Made by a program: the position numbers and the translations under genes. A stretch of 64,000 bases of DNA, taken from contig NZ_CP133779.1 of NCBI RefSeq assembly GCF_034347425.1, forward strand, positions 248,001 to 312,000, in the 5' to 3' direction. Shown piece after piece: positions 36,666 through 45,149 of the stretch. The DNA comes from Undibacterium sp. CCC3.4. Its GTDB lineage: Bacteria > Pseudomonadota > Gammaproteobacteria > Burkholderiales > Burkholderiaceae_D. The notes beneath the pieces were generated by a model. It saw only the letters and a program-made list of their open reading frames with translations, had not been told where the DNA came from and searched no databases. Numbering within the stretch: the stretch's first letter is position 1; each line of letters starts with the position of its first letter.

Positions 36666-37799
36666 TTAAGTATTTGCGAGCTCAATTTTTTCTCCCTCTA
36701 CATAAACGGCAATGAGCTTAAGCTGAGAATCGAGCACCACCATGTCGGCAAACGCACCGACACGCAGCCGGCCACGCTGGCTTAAGCCCAGATAATCGGC
36801 GGCATTGGTCGAGACGCGGCGCGAGGCATCGGCCAGGTCGAGCCCAATGGCGACCAAATTCCGCAAAGCCTGATCCATGGTCAGGGTACTGCCGGCCAAG
36901 GTACCGTCGGCCAATCGCACTCCGCCCAGACACTTATGCACGATCTGACGGCCCAGCATATACGGACCATCTGGCATGCCGGTGGCCGCGGTCGAATCGG
37001 TCACGCAGTATAACTGCGGAATCGCCCGCAGGGCGGCACGAATGGCGCCGGGGTGGACGTGTAGTAAATCCGGAATGATTTCCGAATACTGCGCATGCGC
37101 GAGCGCGGCCCCGACCATGCCAGGCGCGCGCTGATCGAGGCGCGACATGGCATTGTAAAGATGGGTAAAGCCGCGTGCACCACTGGCCAAGGCCGCCACG
37201 CCATCCTCGTAGGTGCCGAGGGTATGACCGATCTGCACCACCATGCCGATGGCACACAACTGCCGCACCAACTCCAGGTGACCGGGAATTTCCGGCGCCA
37301 CCGTGACCAGTTTGATGGCAGCGATGGCATCAAACCGCAGCACTTGTTCGAGCGAGCCGACGCCGGCAAAATCGGGTTGCGCACCGAGCTTGCCCGGATT
37401 GATATACGGGCCTTCGAGATGCACACCGAGCACGCGCGCGGTACCCGCTGGACGCTCTAGCAACAGCGGCCGGATCGCCTGTAAGGCCGCTTCGATATCG
37501 GCCAGCGGCGCGGTCATCGTGGTCGCCAACATACTGGTGGTGCCATGACGCGCGTGTTGGCGCGCGATCAGGCTGACCGCATCACCAGCTTCCATGGTAT
37601 CTTTACCACCGGCACCATGCACATGCAAATCGATAAAACCAGGCAAAATATATGGCCCCGCCGATTCCGCCCCACTGCTATCAGCGCTATCAGCGCTATC
37701 AGCACTCAGTGCCGTGATGGTATCGATAAACTTTATCGTCCCGTTCAACCAGCCATCGGGCGTCAGAATTTGCCCATGTAATTGTTGATGCACACTCAT
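36666..37799 (-). CDS. nagA: N-acetylglucosamine-6-phosphate deacetylase
   Basis: Zinc amidohydrolase that makes glucosamine-6-P and acetate. The 377-residue protein has the metal-binding D57-L-H59-V-H61, the substrate loop HLEGPYINPGKLGAQ, GHTLGTYEDG, THLYNAMS and VTDSTAATG. Residues about 32-45 are a low-complexity ADS/ADSAD stretch encoded by three 9-bp repeats. It is 162 bp upstream of nagZ in the same direction. nagB is not present here, so the sugar may be routed by another enzyme. Confidence 0.95.
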   Translation of the reverse strand: MSVHQQLHGQILTPDGWLNGTIKFIDTITALSADSADSADSSGAESAGPYILPGFIDLHVHGAGGKDTMEAGDAVSLIARQHARHGTTSMLATTMTAPLADIEAALQAIRPLLLERPAGTARVLGVHLEGPYINPGKLGAQPDFAGVGSLEQVLRFDAIAAIKLVTVAPEIPGHLELVRQLCAIGMVVQIGHTLGTYEDGVAALASGARGFTHLYNAMSRLDQRAPGMVGAALAHAQYSEIIPDLLHVHPGAIRAALRAIPQLYCVTDSTAATGMPDGPYMLGRQIVHKCLGGVRLADGTLAGSTLTMDQALRNLVAIGLDLADASRRVSTNAADYLGLSQRGRLRVGAFADMVVLDSQLKLIAVYVEGEKIELANT

Positions 37800-37986
37800 A
37801 GAAACAGCTCCGCTACAAAATCAAAATAATCACTGCGATAGTAAGAAGAGGATAACTCGCTCGCCGTGCCATTGCTTAAATAGGTAAGCCGCGTGCCGGT
37901 GCCACATTATGCGTCGCCAGATAAGCCTACAGACTATCGCTCACCGGTTTCGGATTCGGCATAGACAAGGCTGGAATGCTTGCATG

Positions 37987-38937
37987 TCAGTCTTTCCGGT
38001 TTGACTGATCGATATGATCTCGAATCAAAATCAAGGCACCGCTGGCAGAGTCGCCCTTGGCTGGCTGTAGCCGTTGTTGTAGTGCCGGTGGTAAAAAAGG
38101 GCTGATCGCCGCAGCCAGTCCGCCGCATACAGCGACCGGCAGCGACTGTGTGGGATCGAGTGCCGCCACCATCAACTCGACATCGCGGCCGGCCTCCAAC
38201 AGCATGTCGCGCGCCACATCCTGTGTGGCTGCATGCTCGATGACGAGCGGTGCGAGGCTAGCAAAACGGGTTTGCTTGGCTTGTGCCAGCCAAGCGAACA
38301 CGCCATCTTTGTCGCCGCCACACTGTGCCAACAGCGCCAAAGAAAAGGTATTGGCAGCGGCACGACCATCGAGCACGCGCTGCAAAAAATTCATCGCCCG
38401 CATACCCAGCCACGCCCCGCTGGCCTCATCACCGACCGGAAAACCCCAACCACCGACCTCACGCCGGCTGCCATCGGCGTGTAGTACTTGAGCAACGCTG
38501 CCGGTACCAAGCGCCACCACCACCCCGGCCTGCCCGGCGTGCGCGCCCAGCAAGCTCGTGTAGGCATCGGTTTCGGCCACTACGAGGCCGTAACCAGGAT
38601 TTTGCGCCATCAGCTCAGCCGCCCACTGCACATTGTTCACCCCGGCCAAACCACAAGCAAGCGCCAATGCCGCCGCGTGTGGCTGCACCAAGCCGGCCGC
38701 TTGAAAGGCGGCCGCAATGGCTGCCTCAATCGCCCTCCATGCCGCCGCCCGTCCAAGCGCAAGGCCGGATGGGCCGGCGGCGGCGCGCGCCAGTTCACGC
38801 CCCTGTAAATCAGCCAACACCACACGGGTACCGCTGCCACCACCATCAACCCCAAGCAGATAACGCAGCGCGCCGGGGTCTGGGGTGGCACTCAGGGCCA
38901 AGTTCACGGGCAAATTTTCAGTCGAGGAAGTCATCAT
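37987..38937 (-). CDS. BadF/BadG-type N-acetylglucosamine kinase
   Basis: ASKHA-fold sugar kinase of 316 residues. The phosphate-1 loop is VDGGGSGTRVVLAD (about 31-44), followed by ALGTGSVAQVL (phosphate-2), and the adenosine loop VAVCGGLAAA. The family includes eukaryotic NAGK and bacterial MurNAc/GlcNAc kinases, and the position next to nagA and nagZ supports GlcNAc as substrate. It is the first gene of the set; tandem ATGs at 38937 and 38934 are both possible. Expression may start at the promoter at 38997-39026. Confidence 0.85.
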   Translation of the reverse strand: MMTSSTENLPVNLALSATPDPGALRYLLGVDGGGSGTRVVLADLQGRELARAAAGPSGLALGRAAAWRAIEAAIAAAFQAAGLVQPHAAALALACGLAGVNNVQWAAELMAQNPGYGLVVAETDAYTSLLGAHAGQAGVVVALGTGSVAQVLHADGSRREVGGWGFPVGDEASGAWLGMRAMNFLQRVLDGRAAANTFSLALLAQCGGDKDGVFAWLAQAKQTRFASLAPLVIEHAATQDVARDMLLEAGRDVELMVAALDPTQSLPVAVCGGLAAAISPFLPPALQQRLQPAKGDSASGALILIRDHIDQSNRKD

Positions 38938-38996
38938 TGATCTAGGTTTGAGGCACAAAAAACACTTGCCCGGTCAGGGTTACGCTACTCGGCCAG

Positions 38997-39026
38997 ACTG
39001 TAAAATTATTCCACCGTGACTGTCAA
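38997..39026 (-). promoter_or_regulatory. Candidate promoter of the nag operon
   Basis: On the minus strand TTGACA (39026-39021) and TACAGT (39002-38997) are spaced by 18 bp, about 60 bp upstream of the kinase ATG. No NagC-like site was identified. The remaining gap up to 39179 shows only AT-rich DNA that probably holds the promoter of the divergent DUF1275 gene. Confidence 0.5.
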
Positions 39027-39179
39027 CAGGTATTTAAATGGTATTAATGAGCACTGCTGACAGCTTCTATGTTTGAGCTAACCCAAACAAGCACAGTTTC
39101 TCGATCTGACAGGAATACGCGCGGTGGCACAGAAGCTTATACTGTTACTTATATACCGTCCGCTATCAAGGCTCTTTGC

Positions 39180-39932
39180 ATGCCCATCAATTACCTCGCC
39201 AAGCTCACCTCACCGCAACGAACCGCCCGGTCGAATCGCCATCTCGGCGTCACCCTGGCTGGCGTGGCCGGGGCCTTGAATGCCGGTGGTTATCTCGCCG
39301 TCGGCCAATACACCTCACACATGACCGGCATGCTCTCGTCGGCGGCCGATGATTTGGTACTAGGACGCTTGGTACCGGCATTCGCCGCCCTGTTCATGCT
39401 CATTGCTTTTGCTTGGGGGGCCGCCGGCACCGCCATCATCGTCAACTATGCCAAGCGCAATCACTTACGTTACATCTATACACCGGTGTTATTGCTCGAA
39501 GCGGTATTGCTGCTTATTTTTGGTCTGATCGGCAGCAAATTGCAGCAACACGCGGTGGTGACGGTGTCACTGACCACGGTTTTTTTATGCTATCTGATGG
39601 GTTTGCAAAACGCCCTCATCACCAAAATTTCCAATGCGGAAATCCGCACCACCCATGTCACGGGTCTGGTGACCGACATCGGCATCGAACTGGGTAAGTT
39701 GATTTATTGGAATCGTCAGGGCAGTCAAGTACCACGGGATGAAGAAGTCGGTGCCAATATGACGAAATTGCGCCTGCATGGAATGCTGGTCACGGCCTTT
39801 TTTGTCGGCGGCGTGATGGGCGCACTCGGTTTCAAACATCTCGGCTTCATATCGGCGTTACCGCTGGCGCTGGCACTGGTGATCTTGTCACTGGCACCGA
39901 ATTTAAAACAGCAACTCAAGCAAGGAGTCTGA
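39180..39932 (+). CDS. DUF1275 (YoaK-type) membrane protein
   Basis: The 250-residue inner-membrane protein has about six spans and the DUF1275 signatures GVAGALNAGGYLAVGQYTSHMTG (about 27-49, read in part) and GLQNALITKIS with TTHVTGLVTDIG. The family is widespread, with no settled function. The ATG at 39180 removes a 37-codon Ser/Thr-rich leader that lacks hydrophobic character. It converges with the amino acid permease gene. Confidence 0.85.
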   Translation: MPINYLAKLTSPQRTARSNRHLGVTLAGVAGALNAGGYLAVGQYTSHMTGMLSSAADDLVLGRLVPAFAALFMLIAFAWGAAGTAIIVNYAKRNHLRYIYTPVLLLEAVLLLIFGLIGSKLQQHAVVTVSLTTVFLCYLMGLQNALITKISNAEIRTTHVTGLVTDIGIELGKLIYWNRQGSQVPRDEEVGANMTKLRLHGMLVTAFFVGGVMGALGFKHLGFISALPLALALVILSLAPNLKQQLKQGV

Positions 39933-39946
39933 ATCAAGCGCTGGCT

Positions 39947-40612
39947 TCACCGATGCGCGTTCTGCAAACGACGCTCGAGTGCGCGCTGCAGCATTTCAAA
40001 GCACCAGCTCAGTAACCAATATACCGCTGCTGCCGCGACATACAAGGGCAACGGCCGAAAGCTGCTGGCAATCGCCACCTTGGTAGCTAACATCAGCTCA
40101 GTGACGGTAATGACCGAGACCAGCGAGGTATCCTTGATCAAGCTGATCAAGGTATTGCTCAGTGATGGCACGGCAATCCGTAAGGCTTGCGGAAAAATCA
40201 CCGCCATCAGAGTTTGACGCCAATTCAGACCGAGACTCAGCCCAGCTTCCCATTGACCGCTGCTGACGGCGGCAATCGCACCGCGTAAGCTTTCCGATAA
40301 ATAGGCAGCGGCATTCAAGCTCAGTGCCAAAATCCCGGCCACGGTCGCCGACAATTCCAAACCGATCGCCGGCAAGCCGTAATAAATCAAAAATATCTGC
40401 ACCAACAATGGCGTGCCACGCATCAGGCTGACATACAGCGCGGCCGGCAGTCGCACCAAGCGCCACGCGGACAAGCGCGCCAGCGCCAGCAATAAACCGA
40501 GCAGCAAACCGCCGCACATAGAGCTGAGTGCAAACAACAGCGTATTGCCCAAGCCGGCCAACATCTGCGGCGCGGCCGCTTGCAATAATTCGAAGCAATC
40601 GTTCATTTTCAT
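39947..40612 (-). CDS. Polar amino acid ABC transporter, permease
   Basis: The 221-residue inner-membrane permease has five spans and the HisMQ-type coupling loop SLGLNWRQTLMAVIFPQALRIAVP, plus the N-terminal LAGLGNTLLFAL. The family takes up cystine, glutamine, arginine and similar amino acids. Downstream of the binding-protein gene in the same direction, but no ATPase gene follows, so the importer is incomplete in this window. A hairpin with a T-run lies between the two genes. Confidence 0.9.
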   Translation of the reverse strand: MKMNDCFELLQAAAPQMLAGLGNTLLFALSSMCGGLLLGLLLALARLSAWRLVRLPAALYVSLMRGTPLLVQIFLIYYGLPAIGLELSATVAGILALSLNAAAYLSESLRGAIAAVSSGQWEAGLSLGLNWRQTLMAVIFPQALRIAVPSLSNTLISLIKDTSLVSVITVTELMLATKVAIASSFRPLPLYVAAAAVYWLLSWCFEMLQRALERRLQNAHR

Positions 40613-40615
40613 CCC

Positions 40616-40639
40616 AAAAAAAATCCCCGCACTGCGGGG
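40616..40639 (-). terminator. Intercistronic hairpin between binding protein and permease
   Basis: On the minus strand CCCCGC-AGT-GCGGGG is followed by eight T. It is placed to end most binding-protein transcripts and let a minority read into the permease gene, a common way to make more binding protein than permease. Confidence 0.8.
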
Positions 40640-40672
40640 AAACTGTTATACCACGCGCCGTCAGGCGCTGCT

Positions 40673-41482
40673 TCATTGTGCCGCAGGTGCCTTACTGACA
40701 TCGCGTCCGAACCATTTGATCGATGCCTGTGCGAGGCTACCATCTTTGCTGATGGCCGCCAATGCCTGGTTGAGCGCCGCCGCGAATTTCGGATTACCTT
40801 TCACAAAAGGAATACCATTGCTGGTCACTTCACCGATGGCGGCACCGGCTTTAATTGGCAGTGGCGAATTTTTCAATAAATATGCCACCATCAAACTGTC
40901 ATTGAGTGCGGCATCAATACGTCCAGCAGCCAGATCCTGCAGATATTCGGGTGCACCCGGATAACTCTTGACGTCGATACCGGCACTGGCCTTGGCACGT
41001 TCTTCATAGTTACTGCCCTGTGCCACGCCGAGCTTCTTGCCCTTCAAATCGACCAAGCTGGTAAAGCTGCGCTGTTCATCTTTGCGTACCACCAGTTGTG
41101 CCGCCGACAAGGTATACGGAGTAGAAAAGTCAAAACTCTCGGCGCGCTTAGGCGTGATGCCGACTTGATTGACGATGACATCGAACTTCCCAGCCGACAA
41201 GCCGGCCAAAATACCGCTCCATTCTATGGTGACGAATTCGGCTTTGACACCGAGCTTAGCGGCCAACAAGCGTGCCACATCGACATCAAAACCCGATAAA
41301 GCATGCGTCTTTTGATCGGTAAAATTAAACGGTGGATAGGTACCCTCTACCGCGATCTTCAAACTGCCGCGCGCATGCACGGTATCGAGTAAATCGGCGG
41401 CACTGGCGTGGCTGCTCGCCAACACTAAGCCGAGCGCCAACAGGGAAGCCGATACGGCCGAGCGAATAAATGAAACAGGCAT
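40673..41482 (-). CDS. Polar amino acid ABC transporter, periplasmic binding protein
   Basis: SBP family 3 protein of 269 residues from the ATG at 41482, with GGAGA upstream. It has a signal peptide ending SSHASA near residue 27-28. The domain begins RGSLKIAVEGTYPPFNF and has GFDVDVARLLAAKLGVK, then the lobe-2 GVAQGSNYEE. Ligand class (cystine or polar amino acid) is inferred from resemblance to FliY/TcyJ proteins. It is the first gene of the pair and is followed by an attenuating hairpin. Confidence 0.92.
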   Translation of the reverse strand: MPVSFIRSAVSASLLALGLVLASSHASAADLLDTVHARGSLKIAVEGTYPPFNFTDQKTHALSGFDVDVARLLAAKLGVKAEFVTIEWSGILAGLSAGKFDVIVNQVGITPKRAESFDFSTPYTLSAAQLVVRKDEQRSFTSLVDLKGKKLGVAQGSNYEERAKASAGIDVKSYPGAPEYLQDLAAGRIDAALNDSLMVAYLLKNSPLPIKAGAAIGEVTSNGIPFVKGNPKFAAALNQALAAISKDGSLAQASIKWFGRDVSKAPAAQ

Positions 41483-41612
41483 GGTTTTTTCTCCGAGAAT
41501 GCGGGTGCCACCGACAGGGGGTAGCAGAGCATCCATCATAGTCCGTGCCACACTGAGCGACAAAGAAGTATTTCTTATTTGCATATGCTGCCTGCGGCAG
41601 CACGCTGCGCAT

Positions 41613-42005
41613 CTATTTCAGCGGCGTGAAAATCGCAGTCCCGTCGGCAACGCTGACGCGCGCCTGATGGCGCCGAGCCAATTCTTTGAATTCAGGATTG
41701 CTGAACAAGGCTTCCCAATCACCGAGCTTGAACCAGCGCGTTACATGGACATGGCTGGGCGTATTGGCAGGATTATTATTTTCCATCAGCACGGCATCGA
41801 TCAGGCCCGGTTGCCGGGCTACGAATGCCGCAATGTCGCGCATCGCGGCGACAGACTCGGCGCGTGAACTTCCCTTGGCACTGAGCGGAATGACAATTGT
41901 GATACCGGCCACGGCATGCGCCGCCGGCACCTGCGCGTGCGCGGTCGGCAGCAGCATGATCAACACCAGCGCGGCAAGATGGAACAGTTGACGATAAGAC
42001 TTCAT
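41613..42005 (-). CDS. Secreted ABM-domain protein (antibiotic biosynthesis monooxygenase-like)
   Basis: The 130-residue protein has a clear signal peptide (about 1-24, TAHAQ) followed by a ferredoxin-like ABM domain: ITIVIPLSAKG, a short helix and RWFKLGDWEALFSNPEF. ABM proteins include heme-degrading and quinone-modifying enzymes and many without known role. A periplasmic location is unusual for that fold. The ribosome site is GAGGAAAA. Confidence 0.65.
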   Translation of the reverse strand: MKSYRQLFHLAALVLIMLLPTAHAQVPAAHAVAGITIVIPLSAKGSSRAESVAAMRDIAAFVARQPGLIDAVLMENNNPANTPSHVHVTRWFKLGDWEALFSNPEFKELARRHQARVSVADGTAIFTPLK

Positions 42006-42092
42006 GATTTTCCTCGATTACCCACGGCAAGCGTGCTTAGCTTTGCAGTCTAGAACAAGACACAGAATTTGTAAGTAGGAAAAATCTGAAGT

Positions 42093-42131
42093 TAAAAAAA
42101 CCGGCTCGCGCAATCTCTCGCCGAACCGGTC
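42093..42131 (-). terminator. Terminator of prfC
   Basis: On the minus strand CCGGTTCG and CGAGCCGG (one G-T wobble) flank a 13-nt loop and are followed by seven T. It lies about 33 bp past the prfC stop. Confidence 0.82.
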
Positions 42132-42163
42132 AAATTTCTTTGCTGCCGTCGCCAGCGTCACAC

Positions 42164-43879
42164 TCAACTCAATTTGGCCGCATGCTCGCGGGTGGCATGG
42201 AAAGCGATGCCAGGCCAGCGTTCTTGTGTCAATTTTAAATTCACGCCCGAGGTCGCTAAATAGGCCATATTCCCGGCCGCATCGTAGGCGATATTGACGC
42301 CGGCACCGGAGCGTTCAAAATCGGCCAACATTTTTTTATCGTCGCAGGTAATCCAGCGGGCGCTGCTGATACTGGTGCCCTCGAATACGGCATCGACGCC
42401 ATATTCATTTTTAAGGCGACTGGCGACGACTTCAAACTGCAACACCCCGACGGCACCGAGCACCAAATCACTGCTCACCACGGGTTTGAATACCTGTACT
42501 GCACCTTCTTCACCTAATTGTTGCAAACCCTTTTGCAGTTGCTTGATTTTGAGTGGGTTGAGAATCCGTGCCGTGCGGAAAAAATCGGGGGCGAAATACG
42601 GAATGCCGGTGAATTGTAGTAATTCGCCTTCAGAAAAACTGTCGCCGATCTGCATATTGCCATGATTAGGCAAACCGATGATGTCGCCGGCATACGCTTC
42701 TTCCACTTGCTCGCGCGATGAGGCCATGAAGGTCACCACCGAGGAGACTTTGATCTCGCGATTGAGACGCAAATGCTTGAGTTTCATGCCGCGCTCGAAG
42801 CGACCGGAACAGACGCGCAGAAACGCGATACGATCGCGATGGGCCGGATCCATATTGGCTTGAATCTTGAAAACAAAACCGGAGAACGGGGCTTCGCCGG
42901 CTTCCACCGTGCGTATCGTGGCATCACGGCCGCATGGTGGCGGTGCCCAGTCGAGCAAGGCGTTGAGAATTTCGCGCACGCCGAAGTTATTGATAGCCGA
43001 GCCGAAAAACACCGGCGTCTGCACGCCGGCGAGGAAATCTTCGAGTGAAAACGGATGCGAGGCACCGTGTACCAACTCGACTTCCATTTTCAGTTGTTCG
43101 ATTTCGAGCGGGAACATGGCAGCCAAACGCGGATTATTGATGCCTTCGATGACTTCAAATTCTTGGTCAGCCCGTTCACTGCCCGGAGTAAACAGTAAAA
43201 TTTGATCTTTCAGGATGTGATACACGCCACGGAAAGTTTTACCCATACCGATGGGCCAAGTAACCGGCGCACATTTTATCTTCAGTACCGATTCCAATTC
43301 GTCGAGCAATTCCAGCGGATCGCGGGTTTCGCGATCCATCTTGTTGACGAAGGTAATGATGGGCGTATTGCGCATGCGGCAGACATTGAGCAACTTCAAG
43401 GTCTGCTCTTCCACGCCCTTGGCAGCATCGATCACCATCAGTGCCGAATCGACGGCAGTCAGCACCCGATACGTATCTTCAGAAAAATCCTGATGCCCCG
43501 GAGTATCGAGCAAATTGACGACGTGACCGCGGTATTCGAACTGCATCACCGACGAAGCGACCGAAATACCACGCTGCTTTTCAATTTCCATCCAATCCGA
43601 GGTGGCATGGCGGCCGCTCTTACGCGCCTTGACCGTGCCGGCCAATTGAATCGCACCGGAAAACATCAACAGTTTTTCCGTCAGCGTGGTTTTACCGGCA
43701 TCGGGATGGGAAATAATGCCGAAAGTGCGACGACGCGCCACTTCGCGGCGAATCAGCTCACTATGCTGCGCATTGCCGGCAGCGCTGGCGGAATCGTTGA
43801 CTGATGCATTGACTGACTCAGAATCTGACTCAGATGCTGCTGCCGGGCTCAGGCCTGACGTGGGGTTCATGGTGTTCAT
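42164..43879 (-). CDS. prfC: Peptide chain release factor 3
   Basis: GTPase that recycles RF1/RF2 from the ribosome. The 571-residue protein has the G1 loop [28 protein letters not shown] (G3), [11 protein letters not shown] (G4) and the typical C-terminal domains ending in THE-type [19 protein letters not shown]. The N-terminal ~50 residues are a Ser/Asp/Ala-rich extension ([12 protein letters not shown]) that is not in E. coli RF3. The start at 43879 is uncertain: an ATG three codons later is as good, and upstream codons lack any conservation. The gene runs alone. Confidence 0.95.
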   Translation of the reverse strand: MNTMNPTSGLSPAAASESDSESVNASVNDSASAAGNAQHSELIRREVARRRTFGIISHPDAGKTTLTEKLLMFSGAIQLAGTVKARKSGRHATSDWMEIEKQRGISVASSVMQFEYRGHVVNLLDTPGHQDFSEDTYRVLTAVDSALMVIDAAKGVEEQTLKLLNVCRMRNTPIITFVNKMDRETRDPLELLDELESVLKIKCAPVTWPIGMGKTFRGVYHILKDQILLFTPGSERADQEFEVIEGINNPRLAAMFPLEIEQLKMEVELVHGASHPFSLEDFLAGVQTPVFFGSAINNFGVREILNALLDWAPPPCGRDATIRTVEAGEAPFSGFVFKIQANMDPAHRDRIAFLRVCSGRFERGMKLKHLRLNREIKVSSVVTFMASSREQVEEAYAGDIIGLPNHGNMQIGDSFSEGELLQFTGIPYFAPDFFRTARILNPLKIKQLQKGLQQLGEEGAVQVFKPVVSSDLVLGAVGVLQFEVVASRLKNEYGVDAVFEGTSISSARWITCDDKKMLADFERSGAGVNIAYDAAGNMAYLATSGVNLKLTQERWPGIAFHATREHAAKLS

Positions 43880-44108
43880 TACAGATGCCGCAAAAATAGG
43901 GGGAAAATCCCGCAAGTTTAGCCGGTATTGGCACACAAGTCGACTCTCCACTTGCTGCGGCCGTCTGTTGCTGCGGCAATTTTCCGCACCACGCACATAT
44001 GCTGGTAATATTTACAAGATATTCTTTCCTTCAAGTTTTTCACTCGCGTGCTCGCGCCATCACCACCCCTGGCCGGAGTGCGAATTTTTCCCTCCTTGAT
44101 CAAGACTT

Positions 44109-45122
44109 ATGCAAAAAATTATCCTTTACGTACTATTCTTCGCCTGCAGCGCATTGCCACAACTCAGCCATGCTTGGGGGGCGGACGGCCATCAAAGCGT
44201 GGCAGCGATCGCCGACGCCTTGTTACTCGATACGCCGGCTGGCCGCCACGTCAGCAATTTGCTGGCTGAACGCAAGCTCGAACAGGTCGCCGTCTGGGCT
44301 GATTGTGTCAAAGGCATCGCCCCGGCCCAAGACTACCGCTATACCAGCGCCGGTCGCTACCCCGAGTGCGCGGCGTTTGAAAATCCGGCTGATATTGCCG
44401 CGATGGCAGACTATGTGCGTCGCAACGATACAAATTGCCAACCAGCAAGTGGGGAAGAAAGCTGCCATAAGCAATACCACTATGCCGATATCAGCATCGA
44501 ACATGAACATTATGAAAACCACTACGTCGGTGCCAGCGACCATGACATCGTCCACGCCATCGAAGCCGCCATCCTGGTCTTGCAAGGACAGCCGGCAGCG
44601 CCACCGTTTGCCTTCAAAGACCCCAGCGAGGCACTGATACTGCTCAGTCACTATGTCGGCGATTTGCACCAGCCTTTGCATGTCGGCTCGGTTTTCCTCG
44701 ACCAAAGCGGTGCGATCATCGCCCCCGATGACAACATCCACGATGCCAACAACAATACCGTCGGCGGCAATGCACTACAATGCCCCTGCGGCAATTTGCA
44801 TGCCTTGTGGGATGATTTGCCGCCGCAGTTAAAACGTGGCCAGATGAACCGAGCACTGATCACGGCAGCAAAAAAAATACCGCTGCATACGGCAAGCGCG
44901 GCACAATTACCGCGTCTGTGGGCCGATGAGGCCCTACACGATGCGCGCACGGTATTTGGCGGTACCCAATTCAGTCCGCGCAGTACTTCGCTAAACGGCA
45001 ACAACTGGTCCATCGCTTTACCGTTAGAATATGAGAAGTCCATGCTCATCCTCAAACAAGACGCGCTGGCGCGCGCCGGCGCACATTTGGCGCAATTGCT
45101 GGCGGCCATCTGGCCTGAATGA
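44109..45122 (+). CDS. S1/P1-family nuclease
   Basis: Zinc-dependent single-strand nuclease/phospholipase-C-like fold. The 337-residue protein has a signal peptide ending in LSHA, after which the mature protein begins WGADGHQSVAAIA; the N-terminal Trp is a zinc ligand in S1/P1 nucleases. Further ligands are in KQYHYADISI, ASDHDIVHAIEA, LSHYVGDLHQPLHVG and NLHALWDD. It would act in the periplasm or outside the cell on RNA and single-stranded DNA. It is 27 bp upstream of sppA and may be co-transcribed. Confidence 0.9.
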   Translation: MQKIILYVLFFACSALPQLSHAWGADGHQSVAAIADALLLDTPAGRHVSNLLAERKLEQVAVWADCVKGIAPAQDYRYTSAGRYPECAAFENPADIAAMADYVRRNDTNCQPASGEESCHKQYHYADISIEHEHYENHYVGASDHDIVHAIEAAILVLQGQPAAPPFAFKDPSEALILLSHYVGDLHQPLHVGSVFLDQSGAIIAPDDNIHDANNNTVGGNALQCPCGNLHALWDDLPPQLKRGQMNRALITAAKKIPLHTASAAQLPRLWADEALHDARTVFGGTQFSPRSTSLNGNNWSIALPLEYEKSMLILKQDALARAGAHLAQLLAAIWPE

Positions 45123-45149
45123 ATTTCTAGACATAAAGGATACGTTTTC

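Noticed and set aside
38283..38945. 220-codon plus-strand frame opposite the N-acetylglucosamine kinase gene
   Set aside because: Pro/Arg-rich shadow of the kinase gene.
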